A stretch of DNA of 5,281 nucleotides from an uncultured Mucispirillum sp. (lineage in GTDB: Bacteria; Chrysiogenota; Deferribacteres; Deferribacterales; Mucispirillaceae), in contig CAMEZN010000151.1 of NCBI GenBank assembly GCA_945947845.1, positions 1-5,281 on the forward strand. The letters are read 5' to 3'. Both the position numbers and the translations under genes were made by a program. The stretch's first letter is position 1; the number at the start of each line of letters is the position of its first letter. The notes beneath the pieces are model-generated. The model did no database searches. It was not told the origin of the DNA and saw nothing but the letters and a program-made list of their open reading frames with translations. Shown in pieces: positions 1 to 4,996 of this stretch.

Positions 1-1
1 T

Positions 2-805
2 TTTATTAACACTAAAAAAGATTTAAAAGCAATAGAAAAAGGAAAAATATATAATTCAACAGAAACATCAGGCACAGCCTGCCTTATCAACTATGACGGA
101 AGAAAAATTTATTACCCAATAAAAAATGGAATGATAGAAGGCAATGCAGTCATATATTACTATGATGATTTTATAGAAGAAATTACACCATATAAAAACA
201 GTAAAAGGGAAGGTTTAGAAAAAAGATATTTCCCAAGCGGTGCAGTATTACGAGTTACTCCTTATAAAAATAATAAAGTAGAGGGAGTTGAAAAAATTTA
301 TTATGAAATAGGTGGTATAGAATCAGAAATACCCTATAAAAATGGGAAAATAGAAGGTGTAAGAAAAGATTACTATATAGATGGCACAATAAGTGCAAGG
401 TTTTCATATAAAAATGATTTAAAAGATGGCACAGCAAAAAAATATTATCATAATGGCTCTTTAAAATTAGAAAGAATGTATAAGCAGGGCAGGAAAAATG
501 GATATGAAAGAGCATATACAGAAAAAGGTATATTGACTGATGAAATACCTTTTTATGACGGCAGTGTGAATGGCACATTAAAAGTATTTGATGAAGATAC
601 TGGCAGACCATATTTGTTTGTGGATTATGTAAAAGGATTAAAACATGGAAAGGCTGTGCAGTATTCTTCTGACGGTAAAGTATATGCTGTGATTAATTTT
701 GAAAATGATTATGTTGTAGGCGGCAGATGCAGTAATGGCTATAAATTTACAATAAAAGATTTAGAAACAATCCAGTATAGTATATATAGAATCAAGTGCG
801 AATAA
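2..805 (+). CDS. MORN-variant / YwqK-like tandem repeat protein, 5' end outside the window
   Basis: The frame is open from base 2 to the TAA at 803-805 (267 codons visible), so the gene is cut by the left edge. An ATG at 131 exists, but 43 in-frame codons before it carry the same repeat style, so I do not take it as the start. From the isoleucine/glutamate after that ATG the protein consists of eight consecutive units of about 24 residues. Their pattern is xxxxYYxxGxhxxxhPYKNGKxEG, followed by a divergent tail ending RIKCE. This matches the MORN_2 / 'YwqK family antitoxin' class, short beta-hairpin repeats common in low-GC and gut bacteria. The antitoxin name comes from Bacillus YwqK and proves no function here; no toxin partner is visible. 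No signal peptide can be judged because the N-terminus is missing. It is followed by a separate promoter, so it is probably not co-transcribed with the acetyltransferase. Family call is fairly sure, function unknown. Confidence 0.8.
   Translation, partial: FINTKKDLKAIEKGKIYNSTETSGTACLINYDGRKIYYPIKNGMIEGNAVIYYYDDFIEEITPYKNSKREGLEKRYFPSGAVLRVTPYKNNKVEGVEKIYYEIGGIESEIPYKNGKIEGVRKDYYIDGTISARFSYKNDLKDGTAKKYYHNGSLKLERMYKQGRKNGYERAYTEKGILTDEIPFYDGSVNGTLKVFDEDTGRPYLFVDYVKGLKHGKAVQYSSDGKVYAVINFENDYVVGGRCSNGYKFTIKDLETIQYSIYRIKCE
143..721 (+). repeat. Eight tandem ~72-bp coding repeats (24-residue MORN-variant units)
   Basis: Counting from the ATG at 131, the units are residues 5-28, 29-52, 53-76, 77-100, 101-124, 125-148, 149-173 and 174-197. 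All are 24 residues except the seventh, which is 25. The most regular are the first three, each with PYKN at unit positions 16-19 and ending in EG. Later units drift (SYKN, MYKQ, PFYD, VDYV) but keep the aromatic pair near position 5-6 and the terminal glycine. The array also continues upstream, with a unit ending KNGMIEG. The DNA is diverged between units, so this is an old protein repeat rather than a recent DNA duplication. Confidence 0.8.
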
Positions 806-847
806 TTTTTATGAAAGAATCAGGCAAATAATTTATATTATCAGATA

Positions 848-875
848 TTGCATAAAACAATTAATATTATATAAT
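848..875 (+). promoter_or_regulatory. Sigma-70-type promoter for the acetyltransferase gene
   Basis: A -35-like TTGCAT at 848-853 is followed after 16 bp by a perfect TATAAT at 870-875. Transcription would start near 882, giving a leader of about 18 nt that contains the ribosome binding site GGAGGT at 889-894, five bases before the ATG at 900. The surrounding gap (806-899) is very AT-rich, which lowers the specificity of the match, but position and spacing are right. Confidence 0.55.
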
Positions 876-899
876 CAGCTTAAAAGTTGGAGGTATAAT

Positions 900-1478
900 A
901 TGACAGAATATGAAAAACTACTATCAGGTAAATATTATGACGGCAGAGATAAAGGCTGCTGGGCAAAACAATCTAAGGCAAAAAATCTTACAGTTAAATT
1001 TAATAATCTTGATTTTAATGATGCAGAAAATCACAGAAAAATACTACTGGAACTTCTTGGCAGTCTTGGTGAAGATGCAGATATATTAGCACCTTTTAAC
1101 TGCGATTATGGAAAGCATATATTTTTAGGGAAAGGTTCGTTTATTAATTATAATTGTTCATTCTTAGATACAGGCTATATAGAAATAGGCGAATATGTAA
1201 TGATAGGTCCTGATGTAAAAATATATACAGCAAATCACCCTGTAAGAAGTGAAGAAAGATATTATATTGATGAAAATGGAAAAAAATTCTGGCATACATT
1301 TACAGAAAAAGTAGTTATAGGTAATAATGTATGGATAGGTGGCGGTGCAATAATTTGTCCGAATGTAACAATAGGTGATAATGTGGTTATAGGTGCTGGA
1401 AGTGTTGTAACTAAATCAATACCAGCAAATGTAGTAGCAGCAGGCAATCCTTGTAAAGTAATTAAAGAAAATAAGTAG
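900..1478 (+). CDS. Maltose/galactoside-type sugar O-acetyltransferase (hexapeptide repeat)
   Basis: This 192-residue protein belongs to the LacA/Maa/NodL family, which moves an acetyl group from acetyl-CoA to a sugar hydroxyl, normally as a cytoplasmic trimer. The N-terminal Mac domain is visible at residues 1-60 (EKLLSGKYYDGRD, then an alpha-helical stretch). It is followed by the family signature FNCDYGKHIFLG (66-77). Left-handed beta-helix hexapeptides run from about 74 to 110 and from 138 to 172 (VVIGNNVWIGGGAIICPNV and IGDNVVIGAGSVV). The catalytic histidine is most likely His113 in YTANHP, matching YTATHP of E. coli Maa. The C-terminus has the usual GNPCKVIK cap (GNPA in most relatives). 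The loop after HP is about eight residues longer than I recall for E. coli Maa (YYIDENGKKFWH). The start is supported by GGAGGT five bases upstream. The true acceptor cannot be told from the sequence; lipopolysaccharide, capsule or Nod-like sugars are as possible as maltose. It is convergent with the flagellar operon. Confidence 0.9.
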   Translation: MTEYEKLLSGKYYDGRDKGCWAKQSKAKNLTVKFNNLDFNDAENHRKILLELLGSLGEDADILAPFNCDYGKHIFLGKGSFINYNCSFLDTGYIEIGEYVMIGPDVKIYTANHPVRSEERYYIDENGKKFWHTFTEKVVIGNNVWIGGGAIICPNVTIGDNVVIGAGSVVTKSIPANVVAAGNPCKVIKENK

Positions 1479-1534
1479 CTGTAATATTTTCCAAAATAAA
1501 TACATATGATTTCTACTAATTAAATATATGGTTT

Positions 1535-1574
1535 AAAAAATATGGTCTGCTTAAAATCAATTAAGCAGACCATA
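1535..1574 (-). terminator. Intrinsic terminator of the flgH transcript
   Basis: A perfect 14-bp inverted repeat (arms 1541-1554 and 1561-1574, core GGTCTGC/GCAGACC) surrounds a 6-nt loop. On the - strand it is followed immediately by six T residues (A-tract 1535-1540 on +). It lies 46 bp beyond the flgH stop codon. On the + strand no T-tract follows the stem, so it should act mainly on the flagellar transcript, although the hairpin could also protect the acetyltransferase mRNA 3' end. Confidence 0.9.
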
Positions 1575-1620
1575 AGTGTGAGAAATGAGTATGAATGATA
1601 GTAAATGAAATCTTAATTAT

Positions 1621-2346
1621 TTAAAATGGCCATATTACATCAATTACTTTACCAAGCCAGCCTTTTTTAGTTGCCTGAGATAATGCACCAGCACCAGTAT
1701 AAGTTATTTGAGCATCAGCGATTGCACTAGAAGATACAGTATTTGCTGCATCTATATCTTTCTGGCGGACTATTCCTTTTAAAGTAATAGTTTGTTTTTC
1801 TTGGTCAATAATTATTTCTCTGTTTCCTTCTATAACTAAATTTCCAGAAGGCATAATATCAACAATTCTTGCGGCAATAGTTGCAGTAAAAGTATCTGCT
1901 TTATTGCTTGAACCCTGTCCTTGATGGCTGTTACCAGTTGTTGCAGCAATTGTAGGTTGAAAAGCAGCACCAGAACCAAGAAAATTATTTACACCTAAGT
2001 TTGTAGGAAGCCCCAGCATTGCTGTAACATTTGCATTATATGTTGTAGTTTTAGTTGCTGTATTATTAGTAGAGTTTGAAGCAGACGAATCTTCTTCTAT
2101 TCTAACAATTACAACATCACCAATTCGTCTTGCTTTATAGTCTAAAAATATTGTTCCGCTAGAACCTACATCTGACCAAAGAGAAGGGTTTGGTTTATTC
2201 ATTTCAGCTTCCTGCATTTTGTATGCTTCTATTTCAGACTTATAGCCAGATGATGGAATTGAAGTAATAACATCATCATAATTTTTTGCAGCACAACCAG
2301 AAGAAACCGTTAGTATAACTGTTAGTAATAAAATATTTTTTTTCAT
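1621..2346 (-). CDS. flgH: Flagellar L-ring lipoprotein FlgH
   Basis: FlgH forms the L-ring, the outer-membrane bushing around the flagellar rod. The 241-residue length is close to the family norm. A lipoprotein signal peptide is visible: MKK, a hydrophobic stretch (residues 5-14), then SSGC with Cys18 as the lipidated residue; the -3 position is Ser rather than the usual Leu/Val. Conserved family blocks follow: SLWSD (55-59), KARRIGDVVIV (71-81), a Ser/Thr/Asn-rich and Gly/Ala-rich middle (about 85-150), GNLVIEGNREI, and the diagnostic C-terminal region VRQKDI...NTVSSSAIADAQITYTG...GWLGKVIDVIWPF (191-241). The start ATG lies four bases after an AGGCGGTGA Shine-Dalgarno variant. It is the last gene of the operon and is separated from flgA by 203 bp holding its own apparent sigma-54 promoter. 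The usual downstream neighbour flgI is absent. Confidence 0.97.
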   Translation of the reverse strand: MKKNILLLTVILTVSSGCAAKNYDDVITSIPSSGYKSEIEAYKMQEAEMNKPNPSLWSDVGSSGTIFLDYKARRIGDVVIVRIEEDSSASNSTNNTATKTTTYNANVTAMLGLPTNLGVNNFLGSGAAFQPTIAATTGNSHQGQGSSNKADTFTATIAARIVDIMPSGNLVIEGNREIIIDQEKQTITLKGIVRQKDIDAANTVSSSAIADAQITYTGAGALSQATKKGWLGKVIDVIWPF

Positions 2347-2393
2347 ATATTCACCGCCTAAATATAAATATAATATCTTCCTGCAAATATATA

Positions 2394-2410
2394 AGCAAAA
2401 GATATGCCAA
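2394..2410 (-). promoter_or_regulatory. Sigma-54 (RpoN) -24/-12 promoter for flgH
   Basis: On the - strand the 17-mer TTGGCATATCTTTTGCT matches the sigma-54 consensus YTGGCACGNNNNTTGCW. The invariant GG (complement of 2407-2408) and GC (complement of 2395-2396) are exactly 10 bp apart, with TTGGCA and TTGCT both intact; the CG after TGGCA is replaced by TA. The predicted start is near 2384, about 38 nt before the flgH ATG. Sigma-54 driving rod, hook and ring genes is well known in Campylobacter, Helicobacter, Vibrio and Caulobacter, so the location makes biological sense. Confidence 0.72.
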
Positions 2411-2436
2411 TTATGACTGATGAGATAAGAGAAACC

Positions 2437-2492
2437 TGCCTGAAATTATAGGTATTTTATTTTGGGAGGCGAAAATAACTATAAATCAGGCA
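2437..2492. repeat. Long interrupted inverted repeat in the flgA-flgH gap
   Basis: Three nested complementary blocks share one axis. TGCCTGA (2437-2443) pairs with TCAGGCA (2486-2492), TTATAG (2446-2451) with CTATAA (2479-2484), and TTATTTT (2457-2463) with AAAATAA (2472-2478). This gives 20 bp in total, with a small 2x1 internal loop, a 5-nt bulge and an 8-nt loop GGGAGGCG (2464-2471). No T-tract follows on either strand, so it is not a standard terminator. Its centre (about 2465) lies roughly 80 bp upstream of the predicted sigma-54 start for flgH, where activator sites usually sit. In flgF-flgG-flgA read-through RNA it could instead fold as an intercistronic hairpin. Confidence 0.55.
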
Positions 2493-2509
2493 AAAGTAAG
2501 GAGGTAAAA

Positions 2510-2542
2510 ATGCAGTTATTCACATATATATTTATGGAATAA
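2510..2542 (+). CDS. Possible 10-codon ORF behind a perfect Shine-Dalgarno, doubtful
   Basis: AAGGAGGT at 2499-2506 is followed after three bases by ATG, then the peptide MQLFTYIFME and TAA at 2540-2542. The ribosome binding site is the strongest in the window, yet no gene follows on this strand: immediately downstream lies the 3' end of flgA in antisense. I see no convincing promoter for it. It may be a leader peptide, the remnant of a lost gene, or chance. Confidence 0.2.
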   Translation: MQLFTYIFME

Positions 2543-2549
2543 AGATTTA

Positions 2550-3404
2550 TTAAAAATCAGCTTTTACAATACCATTACCGATATAACTTCCGCTGATAAC
2601 TTTTTGTGATGTTAAATTTCTAACAAGCACTTGTTTTCCCGGCATAGCATTTTCTTCTACTATACCTTGTGTTTCAATATGCAGTATACCGTTTGATACA
2701 ACTATTTTTACTGCTTCACCTTTTTTTAAAGCTGGTTTTTCTTGAACAATATCCGCAGTAATCACTTTACCAGCAGGAACTGCTCTTGATGCAGCTAAAT
2801 TATTAGCATCATCAACAATGCTGTTTTTTAAGTTAGTAACTTCTACATTAACTTTTTTAATTTTACCTGCAAGGCTGTCGCCAGCTTTAACTCTCTCTGT
2901 TGTAACATAGGCATCTTTAAAGCCTTTGACATAGTAATAAATCTGGTATTTACTATTACCGAGTTTTATTTGAGCATACCCACCGCCAAGTTTAGAAGTA
3001 TCGCATGATATATCCATTCTAATGTCTGGATTATCATAAATATCTTCTGATATTCTAAGCTGGTCTACAACTATTTTCATATCAGGGTATGCTTTTTTAT
3101 ATTCTGATTCTATAAATGAAGCAACTTTTTCATAGGAAAGTTTTTCCCATTGTCTAGCTACTATAACATCATTTAAAACAGTTCCCTTAATCCCTGCACT
3201 ATCTAAATGTGCCTGAATAACATCTTTTGTAATTAATTTTTCACTGCCAGCCTGTATACCGCATTCTACTTTATTATGTGGAATATGGCTTGCTGTTAAT
3301 TCATCAAGGTATACACAATCTTCATTAATAGTTACATATTTTTGAGCAAAAGCAAAGCTTGCACTAATAAGAAGCATTAATATTATAAGAAGAAATTTTT
3401 TCAT
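2550..3404 (-). CDS. flgA: Flagellar P-ring assembly chaperone FlgA
   Basis: FlgA is a periplasmic chaperone that helps FlgI assemble into the P-ring around the rod. The protein has 284 residues, longer than the roughly 220 of E. coli FlgA but within the range of longer two-part FlgA proteins. A Sec signal peptide is clear: MKK, hydrophobic residues 4-13, and AFA before Gln21 as the likely cleavage site. Residues 21 to about 195 form a less conserved N-terminal part with a tyrosine-rich segment (KYQIYYYVKGF). The C-terminal SAF/ChapFlgA domain (about 200-284) is recognisable from ASRAVPAGKVIT, KKGEAVKIVV, ENAMPGKQVLVRNLTSQKVI and the final beta strand. The start is set by an AAGGCGGTG element that overlaps the flgG stop codon, so translation is probably coupled. 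Its client gene flgI is not in this window. Confidence 0.93.
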   Translation of the reverse strand: MKKFLLIILMLLISASFAFAQKYVTINEDCVYLDELTASHIPHNKVECGIQAGSEKLITKDVIQAHLDSAGIKGTVLNDVIVARQWEKLSYEKVASFIESEYKKAYPDMKIVVDQLRISEDIYDNPDIRMDISCDTSKLGGGYAQIKLGNSKYQIYYYVKGFKDAYVTTERVKAGDSLAGKIKKVNVEVTNLKNSIVDDANNLAASRAVPAGKVITADIVQEKPALKKGEAVKIVVSNGILHIETQGIVEENAMPGKQVLVRNLTSQKVISGSYIGNGIVKADF

Positions 3405-3408
3405 GTTA

Positions 3409-3417
3409 CACCGCCTT
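3409..3417 (-). promoter_or_regulatory. flgA ribosome binding site overlapping the flgG stop codon
   Basis: On the - strand the order is TAAGGCGGTGTAACATG: the TAA ends flgG, AAGGCGGTG is the Shine-Dalgarno, and the ATG starts flgA. The consensus A at the centre of AGGAGG is a C. The same AGGCGGTG octamer precedes flgH (complement of 2352-2359). Confidence 0.6.
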
Positions 3418-4204
3418 AGCGTTTTAACCCTGCAACTGTTTGAAGCATTTCGTCGCTTGTTTGAATTGCTTTTGAGTTCATTTCATAAGCACGCTGACCA
3501 GTAATCATGTTAACCATTTCATTAACCATTTGAACATTACTTGTTTCTAAAAACCCTTGTCTTACTTTACCATATCCATCTTCTGATGGTATACCTACTT
3601 GTGCAGGACCTGATGCACCTGTTGCAAGATAAACATTTTCACCAATTGAGCTTAAACCAGTAGGGTTAATAAAACGAGCAATCTCAATTTGACCTAACTC
3701 TGTTTCCTCTTCCTCACCCGGCAGCTTAACAGAGAATATACCATCACTTGAAACAGAAATGCTTAGTGCATTATCAGGGATATTGATGCCCGGCTCTAAA
3801 AGATAACCTTCTGGTGAAACAACATCACCATTTGCGTCAATAGAAAATGCACCACTTCTAATATAGCCTATATTTCCATCAGGTAAAGTTAATTGAAAAT
3901 ATCCATCACCCTCAATAGTTAAATCAAGCTGATTATAAGTATTTTCATAGTTACCTTGTGAGTGTATTTTTTGAATTGCAACTGTTGCAACACCCATACC
4001 CATTTGAATACCAGATGGGTGGTTAATACCTGCTGCTGTAACTGCACCTGCTGCTTTAATATCTTGATATAAAAGGTCTTGAAATAATATTCTGCCTTTT
4101 TTAAATCCATGAGTATTTACGTTTGACAGGTTATTTGACATATTATCAATATTCATTTGCTGTGCCTGCATTCCTGTCGCTGCTGTCCAAAGTGAACGAA
4201 CCAT
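3416..4204 (-). CDS. flgG: Flagellar distal rod protein FlgG
   Basis: FlgG polymerises into the distal rod that crosses the periplasm and passes through the P- and L-rings. The 262 residues match the family length (about 260). The N-terminal rod signature is complete: SLWTAATGMQAQQ followed by SNNLSNVNTHGFKK (23-36). The variable central D1 domain includes LTIEGDGYFQLTLPDG and YIRSGAFSIDANGDVVSPEGYLL. The C-terminal coiled-coil segment runs QGFLETSNVQMVNEMVNMI...QRAYEMNSKAIQTSDEMLQ (216-255). FlgG rather than FlgF is supported by the MVRSLW start and the NVNTHGFKK and QGFLETSNV blocks. There is no signal peptide, as expected for a substrate of the flagellar type III export apparatus. A good AAGGAGG lies seven bases before the start. 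It is preceded by flgF (23-bp gap) and followed by flgA (11 bp). Confidence 0.97.
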   Translation of the reverse strand: MVRSLWTAATGMQAQQMNIDNMSNNLSNVNTHGFKKGRILFQDLLYQDIKAAGAVTAAGINHPSGIQMGMGVATVAIQKIHSQGNYENTYNQLDLTIEGDGYFQLTLPDGNIGYIRSGAFSIDANGDVVSPEGYLLEPGINIPDNALSISVSSDGIFSVKLPGEEEETELGQIEIARFINPTGLSSIGENVYLATGASGPAQVGIPSEDGYGKVRQGFLETSNVQMVNEMVNMITGQRAYEMNSKAIQTSDEMLQTVAGLKR

Positions 4205-4231
4205 AGTATTGCCTCCTTACAATAATACTAT
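4203..4231 (-). promoter_or_regulatory. flgF/flgG intercistronic hairpin with the flgG RBS in its loop
   Basis: In the mRNA sense, ATAGTATT (complement of 4224-4231) and AATACTAT (complement of 4203-4210) are perfect 8-bp complementary arms around a 13-nt loop carrying AAGGAGG. The 5' arm contains the TAG stop codon of flgF, and the 3' arm ends in the AT of the flgG start codon. The stem has only one G-C pair and should be weak. A ribosome finishing flgF would open it, which would favour translational coupling. Confidence 0.45.
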
Positions 4232-4992
4232 TGTGTTAAAATTTGTGTTGCTGCTTTTTGACTGATTTCATCATGAGTTTGAACTACTTTTGCATACATT
4301 TCATATCCTCTTGATGCTTCAATCATACGAACCATTTCAGCTATCGGGTCTACATTGGCTCCCTCAACATAACCCTGCCTGATGCCTGCATTTTCTGCAT
4401 CTACTGGTTCAATATCAACTGCTGCAAACTGGTTTCTCCCAACTTTTTGAAGCTGACGAACATCATCAAACTCCACAATCATCAGTTGGTCTCCTGCTAT
4501 ACCATTAGCATAAATCGTGCCAGTTTTATCCACTTCAAACCTTGCATTTTGGTCAACAACAATATTTGCAGTGCCTTGTGCATTTCTGCTCATTACTTTA
4601 AAGCCTTCTGCTGTAACAAGTTCACCGTTATCATTTAAAGTGAATGCACCATCTCTTGTATAGCGGATACCCCATGGAGTATCTATTGCAAAGAAAGCAT
4701 TATCCTGCTGAATAGCAAAATCAAATTTATTCCCTGTTTCTTTTATTGGTCCCATTTCAAAATTAGCAGAATTTTCATGAAGAAGAACTGCTGTATTTAT
4801 AGTTTTATTATAATGAGATTCTCTTATAAAGTTTTGTGGATATCTATTATCTTCTGGTCTGTATACGGAAAAAACTGCCCTGTCTCTTTTATATCCATTA
4901 GTATTCATATTTGCCAAGTTATTTGAAATAGAGTCAACTCTATTTTGCTGCATTAAAAGTCCGCTTGTAGCTGTATATAATCCGTTTTGCAT
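4228..4992 (-). CDS. flgF: Flagellar proximal rod protein FlgF
   Basis: FlgF is a proximal-rod component of the flagellar basal body, exported by the flagellar type III system without a cleaved signal. The protein has 254 residues, typical for FlgF. The N-terminal rod motif is MQNGLYTATSGLLMQQ followed by SNNLANMNTNGYKR (23-36). The centre has DFAIQQDNAFFAIDTPWG and YTRDGAFTLNDNGELVTAEGF, the standard flagellar basal-body D1 pattern. The C-terminus is QGYVEGANVDPIAEMVRMIEASRGYEMYAKVVQTHDEI (206 to about 244), forming the helical coil. It is assigned FlgF rather than FlgG by its position before flgG, the MQNGLY start and the shorter, more divergent centre. The start is supported by GTGAGGTAG, in which the SD overlaps the stop of the upstream gene, leaving a 4-bp gap and probable translational coupling. 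Confidence 0.94.
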   Translation of the reverse strand: MQNGLYTATSGLLMQQNRVDSISNNLANMNTNGYKRDRAVFSVYRPEDNRYPQNFIRESHYNKTINTAVLLHENSANFEMGPIKETGNKFDFAIQQDNAFFAIDTPWGIRYTRDGAFTLNDNGELVTAEGFKVMSRNAQGTANIVVDQNARFEVDKTGTIYANGIAGDQLMIVEFDDVRQLQKVGRNQFAAVDIEPVDAENAGIRQGYVEGANVDPIAEMVRMIEASRGYEMYAKVVQTHDEISQKAATQILTQ

Positions 4993-4996
4993 GACA

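Noticed and set aside
131..133. ATG at 131 as the true start of the repeat protein
   Set aside because: The frame is open for 43 codons upstream with continuing repeat-like sequence (NYDGRKIYYPIKNGMIEG), and there is no Shine-Dalgarno before 131.
255..611. 118-codon ORF on the - strand inside the repeat protein gene
   Set aside because: It is the antisense shadow of the repeats: rich in Phe/Leu/His/Tyr from reversed AT-rich codons, no ribosome binding site, no family resemblance.
818..828. 11-mer AATCAGGCAAA also found at 2484-2494, considered as a shared operator
   Set aside because: Only two copies, different context relative to promoters, and short. Chance or common codon-like bias is as good an explanation without genome-wide counts.
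828..841. Small AT-only inverted repeat (ATAAT/ATTAT) after the repeat protein gene as a terminator
   Set aside because: Only five A-T pairs and no T-tract after it; expected by chance in such AT-rich sequence.
1262..1447. 61-codon - strand ORF inside the acetyltransferase gene
   Set aside because: The low-complexity Thr/Pro/Ile pattern mirrors the hexapeptide repeats on the opposite strand; no start signal.
3919..4110. 63-codon - strand ORF overlapping flgG in another frame
   Set aside because: The Gln/Leu/Val-rich translation is an out-of-frame reading of a clear flgG; no ribosome binding site.
4447..4638. 63-codon + strand ORF opposite flgF
   Set aside because: Antisense shadow of conserved flgF codons with no start signal or known motif.
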